A stretch of 64,000 nucleotides of DNA from Dermabacter vaginalis (GTDB taxonomy: Bacteria > Actinomycetota > Actinomycetes > Actinomycetales > Dermabacteraceae), in the NCBI RefSeq assembly GCF_001678905.1, contig NZ_CP012117.1, positions 2,232,001-2,296,000 of the forward strand, written 5' to 3'. Positions 43,363-52,525 of this stretch are shown here, in pieces; position 1 is the stretch's first letter; each line of letters begins with the position of its first letter. The notes below the pieces were generated by a model. The model searched no databases and was not told the origin of the DNA. It saw nothing but the letters and a program-made list of their open reading frames with translations. Made by a program: the position numbers and the translations under genes.

Positions 43363-45187
43363 CGCCCACCTCCCGCCTCTCGCGATCAACCGCGATCACG
43401 GCCTCCACAAACTCGCTGCGGCCAAATTCTTGGGTGCCGCGCTCATCGGTGGAAACGGGAAGTCCGACGGTTGCCGCGAGCGCGTCGAGGCTCGTGCGCA
43501 CGAGGTTCGCGCGCCTCGTCACGTCATCGTCGACGAGGATTCGCGCGGGCGAAGAATCCGCGATGATCTCCCCTTCGCTCAAAACGACCGCGCGCGGCAC
43601 ATACTCGAGGGCAAGGTGCATGTCGTGCGTGATGAGCAGGATCGTCCTGCCCGCACGGTTAAGGCCGCGGATGAACTCCATGAACTCCGTGTAGTGGCGG
43701 AAGTCCTGGCCCGCGGTCGGCTCATCGAGAATGAGGATGTCAGGCTCGAGCGCAAGCGCAGCGGCGATCGTCACGCGCTTCTTCTGGCCGTGACTGAGGG
43801 CGCTCACGGGCCAGGTTTTGAACGGGGCAAGCCCGCACGTCTCGAGGGCGGATTCCACGCGCCGGCGCACCTCTTCCTCGTCGAGGCCGTGGGCACGTGG
43901 GCCGAGCGCGACCTCGTCGAAAATGAGCGGCTTCGAGATCATGTGGCCCGGTTCTTGAAGCACGAAGCCCACGCGCGTGCCGATCTCGGCGATACTCAAG
44001 TTCAGAACATCGTCGCCGAGCACCTCGACGGTGCCCGCGTTCGGCGTCGCAAAACCCGTGATCGCGCTCGCGAGCGTCGATTTTCCAGCGCCGTTGTTGC
44101 CGAGGATCGCGAGCATCTCCCCGCGCCGCACCTCGAGGTCGATTCCCCGCAGCGCGTGCACGCCCTCGTGGTCTTTATCGTGGCCGTGCACCACGTGAAG
44201 ATTGCGCACGCTGATGGCCGCGGTGGCGTCGGACCCCTCCCCCGGCGCTTCCTGAGCCGAAACCGAGCCGAACCTCGCGGACCACTGCTCACGCCCCCAC
44301 TCTCGCACCCTCGCGCATTCGCTCTCGCTCAAGCGGAGGGTGTCGAGCCGAGCGGGGTGCGCTGCGGCTGCCGGTTCGATCCCCGCGTAGTTGAGGGCCG
44401 TGAGGTGCAGCGGGCGGCGAATGCCGTGCTCGGTGAGGAGACCGGAGGTCACGAGCTCATCCGGAGTTGTATCGGCAACGAGGCGGCCGCCGGCCATCAT
44501 GAGGATCCGATCGACCCCCCTGTGCAGTACTTCTTCGAGGCGGTGCTCGATGATGACCACACTCGCACCGCTCTCCCGATTGAGGTCGTCAGCCAGTTCG
44601 ATCATCGCGCGACCCGTCGCCGGGTCAAGGTTCGCAAGCGGCTCATCGAACAGGAGAATCGGCACGTCGTCCACGAGCACGCCCGCGACGGCGACGCGCT
44701 GCTTTTGCCCGCCACTCAGTTCGTGCGGCGAGTGCTCAAGAAGCTCGGTGAGGCCCACGCGCTTGGCGACCCGCTCGACGATGCCCGGCATGTCGCCCGA
44801 CGCAACCTCCTGGTTCTCGAGCGAAAAGGCGATGTCCTCCGCGACCGTGAGCGCCACGAACTGCGCGTTCGAATCCTGGAGAACCGTGCCGGCCACACCG
44901 GCGGTGCGCACGAGCGGCGCGCGCACCGGATCCACGCCACCGACCCTCACGCTGCCACTCACGCTCGCCTCGAAGCGATGCGGCACGAGGCCGTTCATTA
45001 CGTGCAGCAGAGTCGATTTTCCCGAGCCACTCGGCCCCACGATCGCGACCTTCTCACCCCAGCCGATCGTGAAGCTCACGTTCTCGACCGAGGGAAGTTT
45101 TTGGGTGCGGTAATGCACGCTCACGTCATCGAAAACGATGGCGTGAGCGGCACGGTTCGCCTCAGGCGAATGGGAGGGAAGAGCCAT
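43352..45187 (-). CDS. ECF transporter double ATPase (EcfA1-EcfA2 fusion)
   Basis: A 611-residue protein with two complete ABC ATPase domains. First: Walker A VGPSGSGKST (about 50-59), signature LSGGQKQRVAVAG, Walker B ILLFDEPLANLD. Second (from about 330): Walker A GNNGAGKST, signature LSHGQKKRVTIAA, Walker B ILILDEPTAGQD. This is the fused form of the usual EcfA-EcfA' pair. In the second domain the signature has His for Gly (LSHGQ), common in ECF ATPases. Start ATG at 45187, 9 bases after the S-component stop. It drives vitamin or nucleoside-type uptake together with EcfT and the S component. Confidence 0.92.
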   Translation of the reverse strand: MALPSHSPEANRAAHAIVFDDVSVHYRTQKLPSVENVSFTIGWGEKVAIVGPSGSGKSTLLHVMNGLVPHRFEASVSGSVRVGGVDPVRAPLVRTAGVAGTVLQDSNAQFVALTVAEDIAFSLENQEVASGDMPGIVERVAKRVGLTELLEHSPHELSGGQKQRVAVAGVLVDDVPILLFDEPLANLDPATGRAMIELADDLNRESGASVVIIEHRLEEVLHRGVDRILMMAGGRLVADTTPDELVTSGLLTEHGIRRPLHLTALNYAGIEPAAAAHPARLDTLRLSESECARVREWGREQWSARFGSVSAQEAPGEGSDATAAISVRNLHVVHGHDKDHEGVHALRGIDLEVRRGEMLAILGNNGAGKSTLASAITGFATPNAGTVEVLGDDVLNLSIAEIGTRVGFVLQEPGHMISKPLIFDEVALGPRAHGLDEEEVRRRVESALETCGLAPFKTWPVSALSHGQKKRVTIAAALALEPDILILDEPTAGQDFRHYTEFMEFIRGLNRAGRTILLITHDMHLALEYVPRAVVLSEGEIIADSSPARILVDDDVTRRANLVRTSLDALAATVGLPVSTDERGTQEFGRSEFVEAVIAVDRERREVGDAR

Positions 45188-45196
45188 GCGGAACGC

Positions 45197-45793
45197 TTAA
45201 GCGCCCACCTCGAGCGAGCCCGAGCGGGTGCGCGTCTTCGCATACAGCGCGAGGATGATCGTGCCAAACACACAGGTGAGAATCGCGTTCGTCACGAAGG
45301 CCACGAGGCCCTGCACGACGACCTTGTCGAACGGTTCGCCCATGAGCGTCACGTCCAGAATCCACGCGAGAACGCCCCATGCAACGAAGTGACCCACGAT
45401 GACCGCGAGGTTGAAGCGCACGAGATCCCGGCGCGGGAACTCCCCCTCGTTCACGCGGTTACGAAGCATGAAGAAGCCTACGATGAGACCGAAGACAGCC
45501 GTCGGAATTTCCCACGAAAGCCAAATGCCGTAGCCGGTGGCATCCGCGAGAATGTGCCCAACAAAACCGGCAACGCCCGCAACGTATGGTCCGTACAGCA
45601 CCGCGAGAACCGCGAGAAGGGCGTACTGGAACGTGATCGCGAGGTTCGGCACGGGAACGGGAATCGCGACGAAGCGGCTCAGCACGAAGAACAGGGCAGC
45701 GCCGATACCGATCGCGACGACCTGCGTCACGGGCGAGACCTTACGGGTCACGGGTAGCGGTGCACTGGACGTGGGGGTTTCGGGAGTAGACAT
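45197..45793 (-). CDS. ECF transporter S component, UPF0397-like
   Basis: A 198-residue membrane protein with five to six spans after a short Pro/Ser-rich start. The segment VVAIGIGAALFFVLSRFVAI, then PVPVPNLAITFQYALLAVLA and YGPYVAGVAGFVGHILAD, matches the UPF0397 group of ECF substrate-binding subunits. The frame is open to 45907, but the ATG at 45793 with AAGGAT upstream is chosen. It stands between the SAM-cleaving enzyme and the ATPase. The substrate is unknown; the neighbour suggests an adenosine- or methionine-related compound (inference). Confidence 0.87.
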   Translation of the reverse strand: MSTPETPTSSAPLPVTRKVSPVTQVVAIGIGAALFFVLSRFVAIPVPVPNLAITFQYALLAVLAVLYGPYVAGVAGFVGHILADATGYGIWLSWEIPTAVFGLIVGFFMLRNRVNEGEFPRRDLVRFNLAVIVGHFVAWGVLAWILDVTLMGEPFDKVVVQGLVAFVTNAILTCVFGTIILALYAKTRTRSGSLEVGA

Positions 45794-45803
45794 GAGGGGA
45801 TCC

Positions 45804-46646
45804 TTACTTTTCGACCTTCTCGAACGCGACGTGCCAGCTGTTGCCGCGCCCGAGGTGGAAGGCATTCGCGTACGAGCCGCGATTGATGGCGACAGCCACG
45901 CGATCAAGGGAATTCACGTAGATGAGCGATTCGCCGACCTCGACGTGCGCGAAGCTCGGCGCATACACGAGGCTCGTCGCGTGAACGGTTTGCCCGTTAT
46001 GGGTGATCGTGAGGCGCACGTAATCGCCGTGGCAAATGCCGGCCTCTTCAAAAAAGGTGCGCGGGATGGACGTCCACAGCGAGCCGTAGCGGTTATCGTG
46101 CGCGTCAATCGTGCCCGTGAGTGCGTTGCCCTCGATCTTCGGCGCAAGCACCGGGAGAGTCACGACCTCACTCACCTCGCGCCTCGGGCCGACCTGCTCG
46201 TACGTGATCGTTCCGCTCGCGAGCCGCGCGCCGGTGAACGCGTAAATGTCTCGCCCGTGGAACGTGTAGGAATGCGCCGAACCCTCGCGCCGATTGAAGT
46301 GCTCGTCGATCTCGCGCAGCTCCTCGATCCCGAAAAGCTTCTCGATGTGGGTGAGGGTGCCGTTGTTCGGGGTCACGACGTAGTGACCGGTCGACGTGCG
46401 CGCCACCACGCTCAAGCGATCCGAGCCAACACCCGGATCCACGACCGAAACGAACACCGTGCCTCCGGGCCAATACGACACGACCTGCGCGAGGCGGTAG
46501 GAGCCCTCCCAAATGTCATAGGGAGGAATGTTGTGCGTGACATCGTGGATGCGCAATTCGGGGTGCACGCCCGTGGCGACGCCGTACATCGCACTCACGG
46601 CGCCATCGACGTACCCGAAATCTGATTGCAGAACGAGTGGCTTCAC
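45804..46646 (-). CDS. S-adenosyl-L-methionine hydroxide adenosyltransferase (DUF62)
   Basis: A 280-residue protein of the SAM-dependent chlorinase/fluorinase-like DUF62 family, hydroxide adenosyltransferase branch. It turns SAM and water into adenosine and methionine. Family segments: LVLQSDFGYVDGAVSAM at the N-terminus (catalytic Asp), VTHNIPPYDIWEGSYRL, FVSVVDPGVGSDR (SAM-binding loop), and TPNNGTLTHI. The GTG at 46646 has GGGAGG 7 bases upstream; the ATG at 46661 lacks one. First gene of the ECF operon and divergent from an ABC exporter operon. Why a SAM-destroying enzyme heads an uptake operon is not known. Confidence 0.9.
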   Translation of the reverse strand: MKPLVLQSDFGYVDGAVSAMYGVATGVHPELRIHDVTHNIPPYDIWEGSYRLAQVVSYWPGGTVFVSVVDPGVGSDRLSVVARTSTGHYVVTPNNGTLTHIEKLFGIEELREIDEHFNRREGSAHSYTFHGRDIYAFTGARLASGTITYEQVGPRREVSEVVTLPVLAPKIEGNALTGTIDAHDNRYGSLWTSIPRTFFEEAGICHGDYVRLTITHNGQTVHATSLVYAPSFAHVEVGESLIYVNSLDRVAVAINRGSYANAFHLGRGNSWHVAFEKVEK

Positions 46647-46756
46647 TGCGGGGCCTCCCATGCGACACAAAAGTTCATGACCTTCGTAAGCGTACCGATA
46701 CCAGGAACGGGCGCGAATGCACGTGACGAAATATGAACACCGAGGCGAGACGTCAG

Positions 46757-46768
46757 TGACATGTGTCA
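46757..46768. promoter_or_regulatory. Interrupted palindrome in divergent promoter region
   Basis: TGACA-TG-TGTCA lies midway between the divergent SAM-adenosyltransferase and ABC operons. It could be a regulator site; small, and may be chance. Confidence 0.3.
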
Positions 46769-46848
46769 TTCACACTCGTGACAAAGCGCCGAGAAGCCCC
46801 TGACGTTTTCCACTATTACCCGAGTCTGGCGTGCCGAAGAGTAGAAGC

Positions 46849-47796
46849 ATGACCACAACACACGACTCCATCACTGTCTCGAACCTGACCCGCACCTACG
46901 CGGGCGCAAAGAAAAAGAAAGCCTTCACCGCGGTGGACGGCATCTCCTTTCACGTACGCGAAGGCGAGGTTTACGGCCTGCTCGGCACAAACGGCGCCGG
47001 GAAAACCTCGACCCTCGAAATCCTCGAGGGTCTCGCCCCCGCAACGAGCGGGAGCTTATCGGTCCTCGGCATGCACCCCACGAAGGACCGCGCGAAGGTT
47101 CGCGCCCACACGGGAACCATGCTCCAATCCGGGGGCTTGCCCACCCAACTGACCGTCGCCGAAACGATCCGCATGTGGGCAGGAACGTGCTCGAATCCCA
47201 TGGCCCCCGATCAAGCTCTCGCCGCCGTCGACCTCACGCACCGAGCGAAGGTCAAAGTCGGTTCGCTTTCCGGTGGCGAACAGCGCCGCCTTGACCTCGC
47301 ATGCGCACTCGTGGGCCAGCCTTCGATCCTCTTCCTCGACGAGCCGACGACGGGCCTCGATCCCGAATCCCGCCGCGGCGTGTGGGCGCTCCTCGAAGAC
47401 CTCAAGGCGCGCGGCGTCACGATGATCCTCACGACCCACTACCTCGAAGAAGCCGAGCGCCTCTGCGACCGGATCGGGATCATGCACCGCGGAAACATCG
47501 TTCTCGAGGGCAGTCTGCGCGACATCATCGCCACGGAGGCCTCGGTGATCAGCTTCAAAGTCGGAGAAAAGCCCGACGCCACCGGCGCCAGCGCCGAGCT
47601 CAGCCTTCCCGCCCTCGCCGGCACAAACGTGACGCGCACCGGCAACACCTACGAAGTGCGCACCGACGAGCTCCAAGACGATGCCCTCGCGGTTCTTCAA
47701 TGGGCAAAAAGCGAAGGTCTCTCCCTCACCGATTTCTCCGCGACACCGGCCTCCCTCGAAACCGTGTTCATGCGCGTCGCGGGCGAACAGCGCTAA
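46849..47796 (+). CDS. ABC-2 type exporter ATP-binding protein
   Basis: A 315-residue DrrA-type ABC ATPase. Walker A is GTNGAGKTST, signature LSGGEQRRLDLACAL, Walker B ILFLDEPTTGLDPESRRGV, H-loop TTHYLEEAERL. The C-terminal 90 residues form the extra regulatory domain seen in drug-export ATPases (LETVFMRVAGEQR end). ATG at 46849; a GTG at 46831 is in frame but less likely. First gene of a plus-strand operon with a permease and a histidine kinase/response regulator pair. Probably exports a drug or peptide and is controlled by that pair. Confidence 0.9.
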   Translation: MTTTHDSITVSNLTRTYAGAKKKKAFTAVDGISFHVREGEVYGLLGTNGAGKTSTLEILEGLAPATSGSLSVLGMHPTKDRAKVRAHTGTMLQSGGLPTQLTVAETIRMWAGTCSNPMAPDQALAAVDLTHRAKVKVGSLSGGEQRRLDLACALVGQPSILFLDEPTTGLDPESRRGVWALLEDLKARGVTMILTTHYLEEAERLCDRIGIMHRGNIVLEGSLRDIIATEASVISFKVGEKPDATGASAELSLPALAGTNVTRTGNTYEVRTDELQDDALAVLQWAKSEGLSLTDFSATPASLETVFMRVAGEQR

Positions 47797-47843
47797 CGCA
47801 CGCGCCGACCCGCCTCCACAACACTTTGACGAAAGGACACACC

Positions 47844-48662
47844 GTGACCACAGCAGCCGCGAATGCCTCAAAGCCTCGCTCGAATCACCTCTCACGCACG
47901 ATTGCCCTCGCGCGCTCCGAACTCGCCCAGTTCCTGCGCAACCCCACCCTGATCGTCATGGGAGTCGTGTTCCCCCTCGGTCTCACGGTGGGAATGTTCT
48001 TCCTTCTGAAACCGGCCTCCGGCACCGCGAGCGCAGCCGCTTCGAGCGCCATCGAGATCTGCATCCTCATGACCATGCTGCTCGTCGTGTATTACTCGGT
48101 TCTCTCGATGTCGACGACGCGCCGCGACGAAAAGGTCCTCAAACGCTTGCGCACGGGCGAAGCCACCGACGCCAACATCCTCCTTGGCATCACCGCCCCG
48201 AGTGCCGTGCTCGCGATCATCACGATGATCGTGGCCCCCGCCCTGCTCGTGGTATTCGGCGCACCAATGCCCGTGAACGTCGTGCCACTCGTTGTCGCAA
48301 CAATCGGCGGAATCGCGGTGAGCGCAGCGTTCGGGTTCCTCACGAGTGGCTACACGAAGAATGCCGAGGCCGCCCAGATCACCTCGCTGCCCGTCATGAT
48401 CCTCGCGATCGCCTCCCAAAGTTCGTTCCGCACCCTCATGCCCGAGCAGGTCAGCAGCATCGTTGACCGCACTCCCTTTGCGCTCATGGCCGATCTCGGC
48501 CAGCTCGCGTGGATCGGGAAGACAGCGAGCGATACCCACGAGCCACTCGATTCCGGTGCGGCCCTCGCGGCTGCAACTTCGCCGATGCTCATCCTCGCGC
48601 TGTGGGTGGTCGTGCTCGTCGCTCTCGTGCCGATGTACATGAAGTGGGAATCCAACCGGTAA
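47844..48662 (+). CDS. ABC-2 type exporter permease
   Basis: A 272-residue membrane protein with six spans, ABC-2 type. It begins with a short charged segment (ARSELAQFLRNPTLIVMG, the typical coupling start) and then the spans. ATSPMLILALWVVVLVALV is the last. GTG at 47844 with GAAAGGAC 5 bases before it. The ATPase gene ends 47 bases upstream. A terminator-like stem-loop follows before the histidine kinase gene. Partner of the ATPase; the substrate is unknown. Confidence 0.88.
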   Translation: MTTAAANASKPRSNHLSRTIALARSELAQFLRNPTLIVMGVVFPLGLTVGMFFLLKPASGTASAAASSAIEICILMTMLLVVYYSVLSMSTTRRDEKVLKRLRTGEATDANILLGITAPSAVLAIITMIVAPALLVVFGAPMPVNVVPLVVATIGGIAVSAAFGFLTSGYTKNAEAAQITSLPVMILAIASQSSFRTLMPEQVSSIVDRTPFALMADLGQLAWIGKTASDTHEPLDSGAALAAATSPMLILALWVVVLVALVPMYMKWESNR

Positions 48663-48688
48663 ACCACCGGCTACAACCCGTGGGACAC

Positions 48689-48727
48689 TGGTGGGGCTTT
48701 TTAGGCCCCGCCAGCTTCTCCTTTTCC
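48689..48727 (+). terminator. Terminator or attenuator between permease and kinase genes
   Basis: CTGGTGGGGC (48689-48698) pairs with GCCCCGCCAG (48706-48715, one G-U pair), followed by CTTCTCCTTTTCC. It probably lowers read-through from the exporter genes into the two-component genes. Confidence 0.7.
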
Positions 48728-48749
48728 GCCAACGAACAGAGGACACCGC

Positions 48750-49970
48750 ATGAGCACCGCCCCGCGCGACCAATTCGCAGAACCGGCGCGCGTGCGCAGC
48801 ATGGAGAAATACGCGCTCTACACGAAGTGGTCCGTCACCCTTGCGGCACCCATCATGTGGCTCATCTTCGCTATCCCGAGTCTCACGGCAACAGTCTCGA
48901 AGCATGCAGGCCTCACGCCCCTCCTGTGGGCGGTCGCCTCGGCCGCGCTCACGCTTCTCGTGAGTATCACTCTTTTCCGCGAACCCGCACTCGAGCTGTT
49001 CCCTGAAAGGCCAGGACGCGCGCCCGGGGCGAAGGTCAGTTTCATTGTGGTGCTCGTGAGCTGGATCGTGTGCATCCTCGTGTCCGTCCTCGCGCCCGTT
49101 TCGATCGGGGCGTGGGCGAGCATCTACGCGATTTTGTGCACCGCGCTCTTTGCACTCGCCCACGCGCCGTGGATGCGACACAAGTGGATCGCCGTCACCA
49201 TCGCCGCCCTTCTCACGTGCGCAACGCAGCTCAGGATTGACGCCAGCACCGCCCTCACGTCAATCTGCATTCCCCTCATCTTCCTCACCGCCACCCTCTC
49301 CGCCTTCTGGGGCCTCGACGTTTTGCGCGACGCTGACCGCGCCCGTCAGCTCGATGCCGAACTCCACGTCAGCGCGGAACGACTCCGCTTCGCCCAAGAG
49401 CTTCACGACACCATGGGCCAGAGGCTCGCGGCGATCAGCCTCAAAACACAGGTGGCGATCGCCCTCGTCGACCGTGGCGATAGGAACGCCATGAAGGAAC
49501 TTCGCGAACTCCAGGAACTCGTGAAGGCCAGCACCGCCGATATGCGCGCCGTCGCCCACGGCTACCGGCGCATCAATCTCGCCACTGAAATCGCCGAAGC
49601 GCGTGCGCTCCTTGGCGCCTCGCGCATCAACGTCCGCGTCGACGGCGACTCCCTCGACGTTCCCAACAGCCGTCGAGAGGACGCTGCCTGGTTCGTCCGC
49701 GAAGCCACCACCAACATCCTCCGCCACTCCCACGCCACGAGTGCGCGCCTCACTCTTGCCGAGAACAGCGTGACCATGACGAACGACGGCGCGCACGAAA
49801 GCCCCGGCCCACTCTCGGGCCTCGAGTCACTCCGCCGCCGAGTAGCCACAGCGGGCGGAAGCATCACCGTCGAGCATGACGCCCCGCACTTCACCGTGCG
49901 GCTATGCTTCGACGAGGGACCGGCGAGCGTCGGACCCGCCCCCACCCACACACCCGAGGAGAGCGCATGA
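48750..49970 (+). CDS. Sensor histidine kinase (NarL/LuxR-type system)
   Basis: A 406-residue kinase. Residues 25-190 hold five or six membrane spans with little extracellular sequence, the intramembrane-sensing layout. The HisKA_3 motif is FAQELHDTMGQRLAAISLKT with His219. The HATPase part has FVREATTNILRHSHAT (N box) and a shortened G box (SGLESLRRRVATAGGSI). ATG at 48750 with AGAGGACA upstream. It overlaps the response regulator by 4 bases (ATGA). Such DesK-like kinases often sense membrane stress or antibiotics; here the preceding ABC exporter is the likely target. Confidence 0.9.
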   Translation: MSTAPRDQFAEPARVRSMEKYALYTKWSVTLAAPIMWLIFAIPSLTATVSKHAGLTPLLWAVASAALTLLVSITLFREPALELFPERPGRAPGAKVSFIVVLVSWIVCILVSVLAPVSIGAWASIYAILCTALFALAHAPWMRHKWIAVTIAALLTCATQLRIDASTALTSICIPLIFLTATLSAFWGLDVLRDADRARQLDAELHVSAERLRFAQELHDTMGQRLAAISLKTQVAIALVDRGDRNAMKELRELQELVKASTADMRAVAHGYRRINLATEIAEARALLGASRINVRVDGDSLDVPNSRREDAAWFVREATTNILRHSHATSARLTLAENSVTMTNDGAHESPGPLSGLESLRRRVATAGGSITVEHDAPHFTVRLCFDEGPASVGPAPTHTPEESA

Positions 49971-50584
49971 TCCGCATCGCCATCGCCGACGATGAAACCC
50001 TCGTTGCCTCGTCCCTCGCGACCCTGCTCGGGCTCGAAGAGGATTTCGAGATCGCCACCGTGTGCGGCTCGGGCGAGGAGATACTCGAGTGGTGGGCGCG
50101 AGACTCCGGCGGGGCCGACGTTCTCGTGTGCGACCTGCAGCTTGGCGGGATCGACGGCATCGAAACTGCGCATCGCGTGCGCGAGAAACACCCCGGTGTG
50201 CAGGTGCTCATCGTGACGAGCCACGCACGGCCCGCAGCCCTCAAGCGAGCGCTCGAACGCGGTATCGCGGGATTCCTCCCGAAAACGTCGGACGCTAAAG
50301 AGTTCGCCGCGGCCATCCGCACCGTCCACGCCGGGCGGCGCTACCTCGACCCCGAAACAGCGGCCCTCGCGATCAACCAGGGAGACAGCCCCCTCACGGT
50401 CCGCGAGCGGGAACTACTGGAACTAGCGGGGCGGGGCCTCTCCATCGACGACATCGCCTCCGAAGCGCACCTCGCGGCCGGAACCTGCCGAAACTACCTC
50501 TCGAACGCGATGGCAAAAGTTGGTGCGGCCAACCGCTTCGAAGCCTTCACCGTGGCGCGCGAAAGGGGCTGGCTCTCGTCATGA
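49967..50584 (+). CDS. NarL/FixJ-family response regulator
   Basis: A 205-residue regulator. The receiver domain (1-120) has IADDE for the acidic pocket, phosphoacceptor Asp56 in VLVCDLQLGG, Thr/Ser in VTSHA and Lys in GFLPKTSD. The LuxR-type HTH is at the C-terminus (LTVRERELLELAGRGLSIDD, RNYLSNAMAKVGAANR). ATG at 49967 overlaps the kinase stop. It probably activates the exporter genes at 46849-48662, since all four are in one direction and close together. Confidence 0.92.
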   Translation: MIRIAIADDETLVASSLATLLGLEEDFEIATVCGSGEEILEWWARDSGGADVLVCDLQLGGIDGIETAHRVREKHPGVQVLIVTSHARPAALKRALERGIAGFLPKTSDAKEFAAAIRTVHAGRRYLDPETAALAINQGDSPLTVRERELLELAGRGLSIDDIASEAHLAAGTCRNYLSNAMAKVGAANRFEAFTVARERGWLSS

Positions 50585-50676
50585 CCGCACGGAGCGTGCA
50601 GATCGAGAACGGCACGGTCACGAGGCCGGCAGGCCCCTGGACCTCCACGGTTCAAGCTGAAGACACGAAAAGGCGA

Positions 50677-51537
50677 CTACTTGAGGTTCGCCCCTGACGA
50701 CGCATTCGTGCGGCGATCCACGAATTCCTGGTAGGCGTCGGCAACTTCATCCACGTCGCCGTCGGCTACGAGCACGCCTTTCTCGATCCAGAGCGCGCGC
50801 GTGCACATGGCGCGCACGGAGGCGAGCGAATGGGACACGAAGAAGACCGTGCCGGCCGACTCGCGGATCTCCTCGATACGCGCCATGCTCTTCTTGCGGA
50901 AGGAGGCGTCGCCCGTCGCGAGAGCTTCGTCAATCATGAGAATCTCGGGACTGCGGATCGTGGAGATCGCGAACCGTAGGCGCGAGGCCATGCCCGAGGA
51001 GTACGAGGTCATCGGCAAGTAGAGGAAGTCACCAAGCTCGGCAAAATCAGCCACGTGCTCCACGCTCTCACGCACCTCTTTGGAGGAGAGGCCCAGGGCG
51101 AGGCCGCCAATCATGATGTTGCGCTCGCCGGTGAGGCGCGGCAGCATCGCTGCATTGACGCCAAGTAGTTCCGGCTCAGCCGAGGTGTAGACACGCCCCT
51201 CAGTAGGCGGCAGCAGCCCAGCGATCGCCCGCAGGAGAGTCGATTTACCCGAACCATTCGTGCCGAGAATCGCCACGGATTCACCGTGATGAGCCACGAA
51301 CGATACGCCTTTCACCGCGGGCACATGGGTGATGGGGCCAGTGCTGGGGCGCCCCAGGCTAATCGCCTTATCCCACAGGCTCTTGCGCTGCTTTGCCGTA
51401 CCGCCCCGGCGCCCACCGAACACGCGATAGGTGATGTAGAGGTCATCAGCGATCACCGACGGCGGCCCGAGAGGCTTACGCTTGACCTTTTTCGGAAGAA
51501 CGCTCGGGTCAATTTCGAAGTCAATATCTTCAGTCAC
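50677..51537 (-). CDS. Polysaccharide ABC exporter ATP-binding protein (Wzt/TagH type)
   Basis: A 286-residue ABC ATPase of the polysaccharide/teichoic acid group. Walker A is GTNGSGKSTLL, signature YSSGMASRLRFAI (the SSGM form of Wzt/TagH ATPases), Walker B ILMIDEALATGD, H-loop FVSHSLASV. The first 40 residues are charged. No carbohydrate-binding C-terminal domain is present, unlike O9a-type Wzt. GTG at 51537 overlaps the permease stop by 8 bases. With the permease it would export a finished undecaprenol-linked glycan. Confidence 0.9.
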   Translation of the reverse strand: MTEDIDFEIDPSVLPKKVKRKPLGPPSVIADDLYITYRVFGGRRGGTAKQRKSLWDKAISLGRPSTGPITHVPAVKGVSFVAHHGESVAILGTNGSGKSTLLRAIAGLLPPTEGRVYTSAEPELLGVNAAMLPRLTGERNIMIGGLALGLSSKEVRESVEHVADFAELGDFLYLPMTSYSSGMASRLRFAISTIRSPEILMIDEALATGDASFRKKSMARIEEIRESAGTVFFVSHSLASVRAMCTRALWIEKGVLVADGDVDEVADAYQEFVDRRTNASSGANLK

Positions 51538-52456
51538 GTCCGTAGGTCTCCTCGACTCGCCAGAAGAACACAAAGCCGATCGCGAAAGTGCCCACCGCCC
51601 ACACAATGGCTTCGAGCCACAACATCGGCGTCATGGGGATGAGGGCCTCGTTGCCGAAAACAGCGCGGAACAAGTCCAGGTACACCGTGAGCGGCTGATG
51701 AAGGAGAATCGGCTTGATCCACATGCCATCGGGCACCATAGCGCTCAGGAGGAACATGCCGCCTGAAGCGTAGCGCCCCAGCGTCAGGAAGAACGGCAGC
51801 GCATTCGCGATATCGGGGGCCCTCGCACCGAGCCGGGCGAAAACCATGGTCACGCCAGCTGAGAACGTCGCCAACAGCACCGCAGCAAAGGGCAGCAGCA
51901 GCCACGACCACGTGGGCCACACCGCACCCATGCCAGGCAAAAGCCCGGTGACCATGGTCATGATCATCATCGCCACGAGGATCGGCACGAACAGCACCAA
52001 TTCGGTCATGACGCTCGCCAAGGGGACGATCGCCCGCGGGAAACGGTGGGACCGAATCAACTGCATATTCGTGGGAATCGAGTTGATTCCGGACATCACC
52101 GACGTTTGAAAAAGGGTATAGCTAAAGGTGCCGATGGTGATGAAAGCCGCGCGGTTATCGATTCCGGGAGCGCTGCCATGAAACAGGAAGCCGAAGATCA
52201 CGACGTAGATTGAGGCGTCCAAGATCGGACGCAAAATTGCCCACGCCTGCCCCAGATAGGAACCCTGGTTACGGGAGTAGGCGCGTGAAGCGGAAAGATG
52301 CCAAATGAAGGAGCGACGCTGCCACACCTGGGCGATGTAGCGCCCAAGTGGCGGCCGCACGCCCATCTCCCTCAGGCCCGATTTACTCGCGAGTTCCGCT
52401 GCTTCCGCAGAACTCAATCGCGGAGATAACTCCACTTGGGGCTTGGTCTCAGCCAA
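51530..52456 (-). CDS. Polysaccharide ABC exporter permease (Wzm/TagG type)
   Basis: A 308-residue ABC-2 permease with six spans. Before the first span sits an amphipathic segment with SRNQGSYLGQAWAILRPILD, the typical Wzm/TagG start. The second half holds LGARAPDIANALPFFLTLGRY and the last spans near LWLEAIVWAVGTFAIGFVFF. The start appears to be TTG at 52456, with GGAG nearby. Cotranscribed with the ATPase (8-base overlap). Divergent from the first glycosyltransferase of the glycan locus. Confidence 0.9.
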   Translation of the reverse strand: MAETKPQVELSPRLSSAEAAELASKSGLREMGVRPPLGRYIAQVWQRRSFIWHLSASRAYSRNQGSYLGQAWAILRPILDASIYVVIFGFLFHGSAPGIDNRAAFITIGTFSYTLFQTSVMSGINSIPTNMQLIRSHRFPRAIVPLASVMTELVLFVPILVAMMIMTMVTGLLPGMGAVWPTWSWLLLPFAAVLLATFSAGVTMVFARLGARAPDIANALPFFLTLGRYASGGMFLLSAMVPDGMWIKPILLHQPLTVYLDLFRAVFGNEALIPMTPMLWLEAIVWAVGTFAIGFVFFWRVEETYGRD

Positions 52457-52525
52457 AATTATGCTCCTATGGGCCTGACGTTGCGGCTCACAGTTGCAAG
52501 GCTGTGTTCGCTATGATCGGTCGGT

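Noticed and set aside
43430-45757. Plus-strand open frame of 775 codons opposite ecfA and the S component
   Set aside because: Composition dominated by Arg, His, Asp and Glu, no family; the minus-strand ABC motifs are unmistakable.
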